Of a stretch of 35,265 nucleotides of DNA, positions 26,477 to 34,700 are shown piece by piece; the stretch's first letter is position 1, and the number at the start of each line of letters is the position of its first letter. Position numbers and translations under genes: made by a program. Origin of the DNA: Lachnospiraceae bacterium (lineage in GTDB: Bacteria > Bacillota > Clostridia > Lachnospirales > Lachnospiraceae); NCBI GenBank assembly GCA_024690265.1, contig JAILCW010000084.1, positions 1 through 35,265 on the forward strand, in the 5' to 3' direction. The notes below the pieces were generated by a model, which was not told the origin of the DNA, searched no databases, and saw nothing but the letters and a program-made list of their open reading frames with translations.

Positions 26477-27589
26477 ATGGCGCGTAAGAGTAAGAATAAA
26501 GCACCGAGCAAACCGCATATTCAATATTTTGATTACAATTTATTGGCCATTGTGGTCCTCCTTCTGATTTTTGGTATGGTTATGATGTATAGCGCCAGTG
26601 CCTATATGTCTACTGTTAAGTTCAATAATCCGGTTTATTGGCTCCGCAAGCAGGCATTTGCTGCAGGATTAGGTATGGCGGCGTTGATTGTTGCGATTCG
26701 TTTGGATTATCACATTGTACGTCCTTTGGCCTTTCCGTTTTACTGTGCGTCCTTAGTGCTTTGCATATACGTATTGTTTACGGAATCTATTAACGGTTCC
26801 AGCCGTTGGATTTACATCGGCAAGGTTTCCGTTCAGCCTTCTGAGCTTGCCAAGGTGGCGGTTATTGTGTTAGTGGCACATTTGATTGCCAAGATTCCTC
26901 GTGAGCTTAGGGATACCAAGCAGGTCATTAAGTGCTTTTTGATTGTTTCTCCGATTCTAGGGGCAGTTGCTCTGGCGAATCTTAGTACCGCAGTCATTAT
27001 TGCGGGAATTGCATTTATCATGTTGTTTATTGCCAGCCCGGATAAGAAGGCCTTCGCCGGACTTATGGCTTTGGGTGCTGTGGCATTGTTTGTTTTCGTT
27101 ACAGCATTTAGTTATCGAAGTGAGCGTATCAGTGTGTGGTTGCACCCGGAGGATTACGATAAGGGATTCCAGACATTGCAGGGTTTGTATGCCATTGGAT
27201 CCGGGGGCTTGTTTGGCCGTGGTTTGGGTGAGAGCATCCAGAAGATGGGATATGTTCCTGAGGCGCAGAATGATATGATTTTCTCCATTATCTGTGAGGA
27301 GCTAGGTATCTTTGGCGCCGTATGTATTCTGGTTCTGTATTTGCTTTTGATTTGGAGATTAATGATTATTGCGATGAATGCCAAGGATTTGTTTGGCAGC
27401 TATATTGCTATTGGAATACTTAGCCATATTGCATTGCAGGTCATTTTAAATATCGCAGTTGTTACCAACACCATTCCTAATACCGGTGTTATTTTGCCGT
27501 TTATTAGCTATGGTGGAACATCTATGTCCATTCTTGTAGCAGAGATGGGACTGGCACTGAGTGTGTCCAAGGGTATCGAACTGACTTAG
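26477..27589 (+). CDS. ftsW: SEDS glycosyltransferase FtsW
   Basis: 370 residues with about ten membrane helices. SEDS signatures are 'GMVMMYSASAYMS', 'WIYIGKVSVQPSELAKVAVIVLVA', 'GLYAIGSGGLFGRGLGES', 'QNDMIFSIICEELG' and 'TGVILPFISYGGTSM'. Location with a class B PBP identifies it as the septal member (FtsW) rather than RodA. It polymerises lipid II into septal glycan together with FtsI. In many relatives murG follows; here the next gene is divIB, 14 bp away. Confidence 0.97.
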   Translation: MARKSKNKAPSKPHIQYFDYNLLAIVVLLLIFGMVMMYSASAYMSTVKFNNPVYWLRKQAFAAGLGMAALIVAIRLDYHIVRPLAFPFYCASLVLCIYVLFTESINGSSRWIYIGKVSVQPSELAKVAVIVLVAHLIAKIPRELRDTKQVIKCFLIVSPILGAVALANLSTAVIIAGIAFIMLFIASPDKKAFAGLMALGAVALFVFVTAFSYRSERISVWLHPEDYDKGFQTLQGLYAIGSGGLFGRGLGESIQKMGYVPEAQNDMIFSIICEELGIFGAVCILVLYLLLIWRLMIIAMNAKDLFGSYIAIGILSHIALQVILNIAVVTNTIPNTGVILPFISYGGTSMSILVAEMGLALSVSKGIELT

Positions 27590-27603
27590 AGATTGAGGAT
27601 ACT

Positions 27604-28386
27604 ATGAGCAAAACCAAGAAAAAAGCTAAGGCGGATTTGGCCAGGGTCGCCAAGGAAAAGCGAACCTCCAAATTCCGTTTTTATTTGTTGAATATTATAT
27701 TGGGACTCATCATACTAATTGTTTTTGCGGCCTTGTTTATCTATTTTTTCTGCCGTGTGGAAAAGGTGACGGTTGAAGGTAGTGTGGTCAATGATGATGC
27801 GATTATTCAGGCATACATTATGAATGATGAGTACTCGGTGAATGCAGTATATGATGTGTTTATTAACACAATTAAGCCTAAGAAGAATATTCCCTTTGTA
27901 GAGTCGTACAAAGTTCGGATGACGGGACTTAACGACCTTCTGATTACCGTTAAGGAAAAGGAGAGAGTGGGCGTTATCCCGGATGAGGCCAATGGACGAT
28001 ATGTTTACTACAATGAGAGTGGCGTGGTGACGGAATTGTCCGAGATGCTGCTAGATAATTTGGTGATGATTAATGGCGTCACCCTGGAGGATTCGGCTAT
28101 TGGAGAGCGTTTGCCGATGGATAGTACCCAGCGGCGAAATCTGTTGTCTATTCAGAAACAGCTGCGTCAAGTGGACGTGGAGGTTTCTGCGATTAATTTC
28201 CAGGAGGATGGTTCTGTTAATATGAACTATCAGAATGTGATTATTAGCCTGGGAACCACTACGAATCTGGCACAGAAAGTGAAGCGTTTGCCGTACATAT
28301 TACCTAAGCTGGAAGGTATGAGCGGAACACTACATCTTGAGGAGTGGACAGAAGAAAACACAGATATTGTATTTGAAAAAACGTAA
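27604..28386 (+). CDS. divIB: Cell division protein DivIB/FtsQ
   Basis: 260 residues. A basic cytoplasmic tail (1-25, 'KTKKKAKADLARVAKEKR') precedes one membrane helix (about 27-50), then a POTRA domain ('FCRVEKVTVEGSVVNDDAIIQAYIM') and a beta domain ('DLLITVKEKERVGVI...GRYVYYNESGVVTEL'). FtsQ/DivIB scaffolds the septal complex with FtsL and DivIC. It sits between ftsW and ftsZ as in other Clostridia. The 151-bp gap to ftsZ contains a likely promoter. Confidence 0.93.
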   Translation: MSKTKKKAKADLARVAKEKRTSKFRFYLLNIILGLIILIVFAALFIYFFCRVEKVTVEGSVVNDDAIIQAYIMNDEYSVNAVYDVFINTIKPKKNIPFVESYKVRMTGLNDLLITVKEKERVGVIPDEANGRYVYYNESGVVTELSEMLLDNLVMINGVTLEDSAIGERLPMDSTQRRNLLSIQKQLRQVDVEVSAINFQEDGSVNMNYQNVIISLGTTTNLAQKVKRLPYILPKLEGMSGTLHLEEWTEENTDIVFEKT

Positions 28387-28426
28387 CACTTCATGTTGAA
28401 AAATCCTCATTTTTTTGGAAAATGGG

Positions 28427-28455
28427 TTGATAAATACCTTGAAAAACTATATCAT
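28427..28455 (+). promoter_or_regulatory. Probable dedicated ftsZ promoter
   Basis: TTGATA (28427-28432) and TATCAT (28450-28455) are spaced 17 bp. An overlapping pair, TTGAAA/TAGTAT, has a less ideal 15-bp spacer. It lies in the 151-bp gap between divIB and ftsZ, so ftsZ can be expressed apart from the cluster. Confidence 0.6.
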
Positions 28456-28537
28456 ATGGTAGTATGAATGGAAAAAGAGAGATTAACTGTACACGATTTG
28501 TGCAAGCAGTTTCGAGATAGAAGAGGAGGAGCGAACC

Positions 28538-29752
28538 GTGCTTGAACTTAATAGAAATGAAGTAGATGCCGGAGCAAAAATCATTGTCATCGGAGTCGGC
28601 GGCGGTGGAAACAACGCCATCAACCGAATGATTGATGAGAACATCGGGGGCGTTGAGTTTATCGGCATCAACACAGATAAGCAGGCTTTGACTCTGTGCA
28701 AGGCACCGACCTTGTTACAGATTGGCGATAAATTGACCAAGGGACTTGGAGCTGGCGCTAAGCCAGAGATTGGTCAGAAAGCAGCGGAGGAAAACGCAGA
28801 GGATATCTCAGCAGCCATCAAGGGTGCTGACATGGTTTTCGTAACCTGTGGTATGGGTGGCGGAACCGGTACAGGTGCTGCACCTGTCGTAGCTCAGATT
28901 GCGAAGGAGCAGGGCATTCTTACTGTTGGTGTTGTAACCAAGCCTTTCAAGTTCGAAGCTAAGACACGTATGAACAATGCATTGGCTGGTATTGAGAACC
29001 TGAAGGAGTTCGTTGATACTCTGATTGTTATTCCAAATGATCGTCTGTTAGAATTAGTTGATCGCAGAACCTCTATCGAGGATAGCTTGAAGAAGGCTGA
29101 TGAAGTTCTTCAGCAGTCTGTTCAGGGTATTACTGATTTGATTAACGTTCCTGGATTGATTAACCTTGACTTTGCAGATATTCAGACCGTTATGCGTGAT
29201 AAGGGTATGGCTCATATCGGTATTGGTGCTGCTAAGGGTGATGATAAGGCTATGGAGGCTGTTCAGCAGGCAGTATCCTCTCCATTGTTGGAGACTACCA
29301 TCAATGGTGCAAGCGATGTTATTGTTAACATCTCTGGTGATATTTCCTTGATGGATGCCAACGAAGCAGTTGGATATGTTGAGAGTCTTGTTGGTGAGTC
29401 TTCTAACGTTATCTTCGGTGCGAAGTTTGATGAGAAGATGACGGATGAGGTTACCATCACTGTTATTGCTACCGGATTGGAAGAGACTTCTGTTGCTGGT
29501 GGTGTATTAGGCGGTATGCGTTATGCATCTACTCCTCGTGTAACACCTACTTTTAACGCAACTCGTCCTGTAGCACCTACTCCTCAGCAGGTTCGTCCTA
29601 CCGAGGTTAGCATCAATGTTCCTACACAGCCAGTTGGTTCTGCAGCAACCGCTCCTGCATTCGCCGGAATCCAGAAGCCACAGCAGCCAGCTAGCACAAT
29701 CAAGGAGCAGGACATCAAGATTCCTGATTTCTTGAAGAACACACATAAGTAA
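28538..29752 (+). CDS. ftsZ: Cell division GTPase FtsZ
   Basis: 404 residues. The annotated start has GAGGAGG upstream; the codon at 28538 is GTG. The tubulin GTP-binding signature '[11 protein letters not shown]' begins near residue 106, preceded by '[17 protein letters not shown]'. The T7 loop '[11 protein letters not shown]' is intact. A Pro/Thr/Gln-rich linker (about 320-385) leads to the conserved C-terminal tail '[10 protein letters not shown]', which binds membrane anchors and regulators. FtsZ polymerises into the Z-ring. ftsA, its usual anchor, is not adjacent. The gene ends 7 bp before a strong terminator that closes the dcw cluster. Confidence 0.99.
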   Translation: MLELNRNEVDAGAKIIVIGVGGGGNNAINRMIDENIGGVEFIGINTDKQALTLCKAPTLLQIGDKLTKGLGAGAKPEIGQKAAEENAEDISAAIKGADMVFVTCGMGGGTGTGAAPVVAQIAKEQGILTVGVVTKPFKFEAKTRMNNALAGIENLKEFVDTLIVIPNDRLLELVDRRTSIEDSLKKADEVLQQSVQGITDLINVPGLINLDFADIQTVMRDKGMAHIGIGAAKGDDKAMEAVQQAVSSPLLETTINGASDVIVNISGDISLMDANEAVGYVESLVGESSNVIFGAKFDEKMTDEVTITVIATGLEETSVAGGVLGGMRYASTPRVTPTFNATRPVAPTPQQVRPTEVSINVPTQPVGSAATAPAFAGIQKPQQPASTIKEQDIKIPDFLKNTHK

Positions 29753-29759
29753 TTATTAG

Positions 29760-29790
29760 GCCCCACGCGATTGCGTGGGGCTTATTTTTT
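29760..29790 (+). terminator. Terminator after ftsZ
   Basis: A 9-bp stem GCCCCACGC-GATT-GCGTGGGGC (29760-29781) is followed by TTATTTTTT. It is also the outer left part of the long palindrome that follows. Confidence 0.93.
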
Positions 29791-30055
29791 ATGAGGATAC
29801 TACCTGCTAGTGTTGCCTATTTAATTTTCATTGAGCTTGTGTGGATGTATATTTCCCGCGAGATCGCTCTCGCTGCCGCTACGGACGTAGCAGATACTAC
29901 AAAGCCTGCTTCGCAGCCTTTTAGTACTGACGTCCGCAGAGGCTCGCTACAGAAATACACATCTACACAAACTCTGGACTTTAGATTGATGATGGCAACA
30001 CTAGCGGGTAGTTTCGTATTAAAAGCACCGCGAATCGCGTGTGTACAATGTGTTT
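29791..30055. repeat. Giant imperfect palindrome after ftsZ (palindrome family, member 2)
   Basis: Paired arms seen from outside inward: CACGCGATTGCGTGGGGCTT (terminator) with AAGCACCGCGAATCGCGTG (30022-30041); 29800-29817 with 29994-30011 (17 of 18 complementary); 29833-29854 with 29953-29974 (19 of 22, the rest wobble-compatible); CGGACGT with ACGTCCG; centre AAAGCCTGC-TTC-GCAGCCTTT. The whole is close to 290 bp including the terminator. The 122-aa ORF in the track (29791-30159) merely reads through this structure and is not called. It shares CCCG.GAGA, CGCTCTCGCT and GCC segments with the element after pheT. Confidence 0.75.
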
Positions 30056-30085
30056 TTTTGAAATCAGGGAGACCTTTTGGTCCTT

Positions 30086-30114
30086 TTGCCTTTCAATTAC
30101 TACACAGTTATTAT
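30086..30114 (+). promoter_or_regulatory. Promoter before the alpha/beta hydrolase
   Basis: TTGCCT (30086-30091) and TATTAT (30109-30114) have a 17-bp spacer, about 49 bp before the start codon. Confidence 0.45.
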
Positions 30115-30162
30115 AAGATGGTAATTGTTAGACTTTTCTTTAGGGGAGAGCGGGTTTGAAGA

Positions 30163-30966
30163 ATGACAATGCATAAAAATGGATGTGTGAAGGTTGGCAA
30201 TACAGACATGTATTATGCGGCCTTCGGTGAAGGAAAAAAGAATCTGATTGTATTGCCGGGATTATCAGATGGTCTATGGACGGTGAAGGGGAAAGCATGG
30301 CTGTTGGCAGGCTCCTACAAGCCGTTTTTCGAGGATTACACGGTGTATATGTTCAGTCGAAAGAACGAGCTGCCGGAGGGTTATTCCATCGAGGATATGG
30401 CGGATGACCAAGCAGAAGCGTTGAAGAATCTTAGTATCGAGAAAACCATGGTTATGGGTGTATCGCAAGGTGGTATGATTGCGCAATACCTAGCTGCGAA
30501 GTATCCGGAGCTGGTGGAGAAGCTGATTCTTGTGGTAACGGCGCCCTACGCCAATGAGACGATTCGTTCTGTTGTTACCAAGTGGATTGAGATGACGAAA
30601 TCCGGTACCCACACAGAGCTTATGCTAGATACAGCAGAAAAGGTATATACGAAGAAGTTTCTTGAGAAGAATAAGCGATATCTTTCTTATGTTGCCGGAC
30701 TTACGAAACCGTCGAACTACGATAGATTCTGCAAGAATGCTCATGCGATTCTTGGTTTCGATGCAAGAGACGAGTTAAGTAAGATTCAATGTCCGACCTA
30801 TATCTTATCCGGTAATTGTGACAATACGGTAGGCAATGATGCTCCTTATGAATTACAGCAGGGCATCACGCAGAGCGAAGTCATGATATTCGATGGATTA
30901 GGGCACGGACTGTTTGAAGAAGATCGGGATTTCTATAAAAAAGTGTACGAGATTTGTGAACGCTGA
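30163..30966 (+). CDS. Alpha/beta hydrolase
   Basis: 267 residues. The fold is indicated by 'NLIVLPGLSDG' (oxyanion region), the nucleophile elbow 'GVSQGGM' (Ser101), 'PTYILSGNCDNTVGND' (acid residue) and 'GLGHGLFEED' (His). The triad is complete. No signal peptide is visible, so it is cytoplasmic. The substrate cannot be predicted; relatives include esterases and C-C bond hydrolases. The ribosome binding site is not ideal (AGGGGAG about 14 bp upstream), and the ATG at 30169 is an alternative. It is followed by the remains of a second hydrolase gene, suggesting a former pair. Confidence 0.9.
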   Translation: MTMHKNGCVKVGNTDMYYAAFGEGKKNLIVLPGLSDGLWTVKGKAWLLAGSYKPFFEDYTVYMFSRKNELPEGYSIEDMADDQAEALKNLSIEKTMVMGVSQGGMIAQYLAAKYPELVEKLILVVTAPYANETIRSVVTKWIEMTKSGTHTELMLDTAEKVYTKKFLEKNKRYLSYVAGLTKPSNYDRFCKNAHAILGFDARDELSKIQCPTYILSGNCDNTVGNDAPYELQQGITQSEVMIFDGLGHGLFEEDRDFYKKVYEICER

Positions 30967-31017
30967 ATGACAAGGCGAAGATTACTTGGACTTGAAATCA
31001 CGACATGGAGGAATCAA

Positions 31018-31190
31018 ATGACAGAAAAGATTTATGAAACATCCCATGGAAATATCCATTATTGGGTGAATGATGGGTTGGCAAAGACATCGGTTCAGTT
31101 GGTGTTCTTGCCGGCCTTAATTCTAATACCGATGCTCTGGAAGTAGTGAATGCTGTGATTGAGCGCATGGTTGGGATGGTAGAAGGATAA
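31018..31190 (+). pseudogene. Deletion remnant of a second alpha/beta hydrolase gene
   Basis: GGAGGAATCAA precedes an ATG that opens 'MTEKIYETSHGNIHYWVNDG', then 'QLVFLPAL', a normal hydrolase N-terminus reaching the 'LVFLPGL' strand; a stop follows at 31144. In another frame the same DNA reads 'AGLNSNTDALEVVNAVIERMVG' and stops at 31190, which looks like the C-terminal His region of the same family ('AGHNSNTDxPExVNxxIExF'). The middle, about 200 codons including the nucleophile, is missing and the two ends are joined out of frame. I infer a decayed gene with a large internal deletion. Confidence 0.75.
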
Positions 31191-31219
31191 GAGAATCGGG
31201 AATTATTAAGAGGAAAACT

Positions 31220-32302
31220 ATGAATAAGAAATTAAAAACAGGACTACTCTATGCCGCGCTTACAATCATTGGCGCCATCGGAGGTGGAATCTTAGGAAAA
31301 TATATTATGCAGAATGAGCATTCCATTATGGAACTCATCTATGCGCTTGTATGGCTTTTTGTAGCGAACTTGGTAGGCGTTGTTGTACACGAAAGTGGGC
31401 ACCTGGTGTGTGGGCGTAAGACGGGATACGAGTTCGTGTCTTTTCGTATCGGATCGATGACTTGGATTCGTGAGAATGGGAAGCTTGTGCGAAAGAAATT
31501 CAGCATTCATGGAACAGCCGGTCAATGTATTTTAATGCCACCGGAAGTGGAGCATCCGGAGGATATGCCTTTTGCTTTGTATTTTCTGGGTGGTGGATTG
31601 TTTAATCTGATTTCAGCCGCAATCTTTCTACCAATTGGAATTCTGATACCGAACTACTATGTCTCTATACCGGTAGTTTTCTTCGGAGGATTTTCGCTGC
31701 TGCAAGGAATCATCAACTTGGTGCCGCTTCAGTTGACAGTACCGAATGACGGATATCAGATTCTAAATCTTTGTCGCCATAAGGAAGAGCGTGTGTTGAT
31801 TTATAAGCAGCTTCGCTTCAATGGTTTGTTATATCAGGGTTTGACACCGTCTGAGATTCCGGAAGAATTATATGATTTCGGCGAAGATAGTCGCGGACTT
31901 AGTGAGCTGATACAGGCAACTCGTTATCTGGATTGCAAGGATTTCCAGACAGCAGAGCGGCTAGTTGCTTCTTCTATCGATAGTGGCAAGATGATCAGTC
32001 TACACGAATTGGAAGCGAAGTCAGAATTACTATTCTGCAAAATCATGAATGGAGCATCCGAGTCCGAAATTAATGCTTTGTATGACAAGGAACTGAAAAA
32101 ATACATCGCAGCTTCGGCAAAAACGCAGATTGCAAAACGCCGCACCATGTATGCGTATGACTTAATGATTACCAAAGATATGGAAGCTGCTGGGAAGGAA
32201 TACGATGCAGCCATGGCCATGAAACAGACCTATCCATGTGCAGGTGAATTAAAGTCTGAGTTGGCCCTTATTGAGTACGTTGGAACGAAGTGTGCAGCAT
32301 AG
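31220..32302 (+). CDS. M50-type membrane zinc metalloprotease
   Basis: 360 residues. An N-terminal membrane segment (about 7-30) and a second (about 37-58) run into 'VVHESGHLVCG', an HExxH motif (His57, Glu58, His61). Two more hydrophobic segments follow, and the second M50 motif appears as 'NLVPLQLTVPNDGYQIL' with Asp177 as third ligand. From about residue 185 the protein is soluble and helical, without a recognised domain. M50/site-2 proteases cut membrane-embedded substrates; the target is unknown. It stands 10 bp before the start of the next track ORF, so it is likely cotranscribed with the ASCH-GNAT fusion. Confidence 0.85.
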   Translation: MNKKLKTGLLYAALTIIGAIGGGILGKYIMQNEHSIMELIYALVWLFVANLVGVVVHESGHLVCGRKTGYEFVSFRIGSMTWIRENGKLVRKKFSIHGTAGQCILMPPEVEHPEDMPFALYFLGGGLFNLISAAIFLPIGILIPNYYVSIPVVFFGGFSLLQGIINLVPLQLTVPNDGYQILNLCRHKEERVLIYKQLRFNGLLYQGLTPSEIPEELYDFGEDSRGLSELIQATRYLDCKDFQTAERLVASSIDSGKMISLHELEAKSELLFCKIMNGASESEINALYDKELKKYIAASAKTQIAKRRTMYAYDLMITKDMEAAGKEYDAAMAMKQTYPCAGELKSELALIEYVGTKCAA

Positions 32303-32332
32303 AGAAACGGGATGTTATTTGGAGGCGAAGAA

Positions 32333-33697
32333 GTGAAGGCAGAAGAGTTATGGGCAGAGTTTTGCTCCAAAAGAGGAATTGATAAAGATACGCCTTATGA
32401 GGCGTGGGGCTTCGGCAGAGATGGAGAGGAATCAGACCAGTTGGCGAAGTTGGTGGTAGAAGGAAAGAAGTTCGGTACAGCTAGTCTGTATGATGTGTAT
32501 GAAGCTGAGGATGCGCTGGATGAACTTCCGAAGGTTGGCGGGTACAGCGTGATTTTGGATAGTCATGAAGAGGCGGTATGTATCATTCGAGATTATGATG
32601 TGTATATTCGACCGTTTCGTGAGGTTTCACCCTTTCACGCATATTCTGAAGGCGAAGGAGACCGTTCATTAGAACACTGGAGGGGCGTTCACAAAGAGTT
32701 CTTCGAAGGAGAAGCCAAAGAATGCGGAGTAACTTTTAGTGAAGAATCCAAAGTTGTATGTGAGAAGTTTACGCTGGAATATGTTGCAGGATGCGATGTT
32801 CCGGAGGGCGAACTGCTTTTCGTGGAACCTACCATGAACTATGCAGATGAGATTGTGGCATACCGACAGGAGATGCTGGATGTGAACTCGTCCTTTGATG
32901 GATGCTTCTCCATGAAGCGGATGCCGGATCCACAGGAATACGTGGATTATTGTATCGGATGGGCAAATCCAAGCCGTGAGGCGGATGTACATGGAGCATG
33001 GGGCAACGTACTTCTGGTAATCCGAAAAGCAGATAACAAGATGGTGGGATGCATGCAAGTGCATAACGTACTTACTCAGCGAATGAAAGATTGCACCGGA
33101 CATGTGGGATACTCGGTACGTCCGGCTGAACGTAGACGTGGATATGCTACGAAGATGTTGGCCAAGGGCTTAGATTTCTTATCTTCCTTTGGGTTCAAAG
33201 AAGTGGTAGCGAGTTGCTTGCCAGAGAATACGGGAAGCAAGAAAACGATTCTGGCGAACGGTGGAGAGTATATTGATATCAGGTATCTCGAGAGTGATGA
33301 TGTGAATCTGGAGAGGAATCTGATGCGTAACGTGATAAGACCACACCATGGTATGTGCTTTCAGTTCTATGAGGGCAAGGGGTATGATGAGAATTTTACG
33401 GACCACATGGGCCAAATCATTCATAAGATGGAAGCGAATCCATCCGGTAAGATTGTTGTATCTGCAACAACGGATATGGTATGTGCCAACTGTCCGAACA
33501 ACCAGGGCGGTGTTTGCGAGTCCCAGGAGAAGGTTCTACGGTATGATACTGCCGTACTAGAGGCTTGTGAAATAGAGGATGGAGCAACTATAAACTACGA
33601 AGATTTTATCAGCTTAGTTCGTCATCGCGTGATAGATGCTGGACTACGCGAGCAAATCTGTGGTGACTGCGAGTGGAATGAATTGTGCAGGAGATAG
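32333..33697 (+). CDS. ASCH - GNAT acetyltransferase - DUF1284 fusion protein
   Basis: About 454 residues from the GTG at 32333, which has GGAGG 7 bp upstream; the track start (32312) lacks a site. Residues 1 to about 135 match an ASCH (DUF984-type) domain: 'DTPYEAWGFG', 'GKKFGTASLYDVYE', 'VGGYSVILDSHEEAVCII', 'HAYSEGEGDRSLEHWRGVHKEFF'. About 150-320 is a GNAT domain with acetyl-CoA loop 'VRPAERRRGYATKML'. From about 330 to the end is DUF1284: 'HHGMCFQFYEGKGYDENF', 'CANCPNNQGGVC' and 'ICGDCEWNELC', with paired Cys likely to bind metal. ASCH domains bind RNA or nucleic-acid-derived ligands. The combined function is unknown. It precedes the isochorismatase-like gene by 3 bp. Confidence 0.85.
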   Translation: MKAEELWAEFCSKRGIDKDTPYEAWGFGRDGEESDQLAKLVVEGKKFGTASLYDVYEAEDALDELPKVGGYSVILDSHEEAVCIIRDYDVYIRPFREVSPFHAYSEGEGDRSLEHWRGVHKEFFEGEAKECGVTFSEESKVVCEKFTLEYVAGCDVPEGELLFVEPTMNYADEIVAYRQEMLDVNSSFDGCFSMKRMPDPQEYVDYCIGWANPSREADVHGAWGNVLLVIRKADNKMVGCMQVHNVLTQRMKDCTGHVGYSVRPAERRRGYATKMLAKGLDFLSSFGFKEVVASCLPENTGSKKTILANGGEYIDIRYLESDDVNLERNLMRNVIRPHHGMCFQFYEGKGYDENFTDHMGQIIHKMEANPSGKIVVSATTDMVCANCPNNQGGVCESQEKVLRYDTAVLEACEIEDGATINYEDFISLVRHRVIDAGLREQICGDCEWNELCRR

Positions 33698-33700
33698 CAT

Positions 33701-34234
33701 ATGATTTTATTAGTAATCGACATACAAAAAGGAATTACAGATAGCAGACTCTACAATTTCGAAGAGTTTGTTGATAACACAACAAAAATCATAGATACAG
33801 CAAGAGCGAATGGCGTAGAAGTCATCTATGTACAGCACGATGATGGCCCTGGAACCGGATTCTCTGTTGGCGATGTAGATTTTGAAATCGCAGATGAGGT
33901 TGCACCGCAGGATGGGGAGAAGATTTACTATAAGACAATCAACACCTGCTTTGGCAACGCAGAACTTGTAGATTACTTGAATCAGCATGCGAATAAGCAG
34001 TTGATGATAGTTGGGCTGCAGACAAACTTCTGTATTGATGCAACGGTGAAGTCAGCGTTTGAGCGAGGATATGAGGTCATCATTCCTGAGGGGACCAACT
34101 CAACCTTCGATAATGACTACATGGATGCCAAGACTACTTACGAGTACTATAACCACATGATGTGGCCGGAGCGGTTTGCAAAGTGTGTCTCTATGGATGA
34201 GGCAATTGCGATACTGGGGCAAAAGGACAAATAA
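33701..34234 (+). CDS. Isochorismatase-like cysteine hydrolase
   Basis: 177 residues, the usual length. The catalytic triad of the family is visible: Asp7 ('LLVIDIQKG'), Lys78 ('YYKTINTCFGN') and Cys111 ('GLQTNFCIDATV'), with the cis-peptide region just before the Cys. Relatives hydrolyse amides, nicotinamide or isochorismate; the exact substrate is not determined by these motifs. Its start lies 3 bp after the previous stop, so it is in the same operon. The cytidine-deaminase-like gene follows after 28 bp. Confidence 0.93.
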   Translation: MILLVIDIQKGITDSRLYNFEEFVDNTTKIIDTARANGVEVIYVQHDDGPGTGFSVGDVDFEIADEVAPQDGEKIYYKTINTCFGNAELVDYLNQHANKQLMIVGLQTNFCIDATVKSAFERGYEVIIPEGTNSTFDNDYMDAKTTYEYYNHMMWPERFAKCVSMDEAIAILGQKDK

Positions 34235-34262
34235 GAAAGACAAGAGGATTAAGGAAAAAGAT

Positions 34263-34700
34263 ATGGATATTTGGCAAAAAATGTATGAACAAGCAAAGGC
34301 GCAGTACCACCCGGAGGAGGTATCGCCTTTTATATATGCACACAATGTAGTGGCAGCAGTAGAGGCCGAGAATGGCGACATCTACACAGGATTCTGCATT
34401 GAGAGCTGCAGTGGTGTGATGAACATGTGCGCGGATCGTATGGCAGCTTTGAACATGTATATGAATAGTGGTCAGACTAAGATAAAACGTTTTATTGCTT
34501 TTCGAGATGAGGCACCATCCGGCGGTGGTAGTGGCATGCCATGTGGGGCTTGCCGGGAGTTCTTTTACCAGTTGAATGAAGAGAACGAAGATATGGAGAT
34601 TATGGTGGATTTTGCAACCCGTGAGACCATCACACTGAAGGAACTGATGCCGAACTGGTGGGGCAAAGAACGCTATGCGGAGGCTAAAAATGAGACTTGA
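34263..34700 (+). CDS. Cytidine-deaminase-like protein with Glu-to-Asp change at the catalytic position
   Basis: 145 residues from the ATG at 34263; the track start at 34176 lies inside the previous gene. Zinc ligands of the CDA fold are present: Cys56 in 'NMCADRMAAL', and Cys94 and Cys97 in 'MPCGACREFF'. The usual motif is CAE, where Glu shuttles protons; here the codon is GAT (Asp58). The N-terminal substrate region reads 'YAHNVVAAVEAENGDIYTGFCIES', similar to 'VGAALLxxdGxixxGxNVE'. It may be a slow or altered deaminase, or a member of a blasticidin-deaminase-like branch. The gene overlaps the following GNAT gene by 11 bp. Confidence 0.85.
   Translation: MDIWQKMYEQAKAQYHPEEVSPFIYAHNVVAAVEAENGDIYTGFCIESCSGVMNMCADRMAALNMYMNSGQTKIKRFIAFRDEAPSGGGSGMPCGACREFFYQLNEENEDMEIMVDFATRETITLKELMPNWWGKERYAEAKNET

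Noticed and set aside
29791-30159. 122-aa ORF after ftsZ in the track
   Set aside because: It reads straight through the giant palindrome, has no ribosome binding site (it starts inside the terminator tail) and shows no protein-like pattern.
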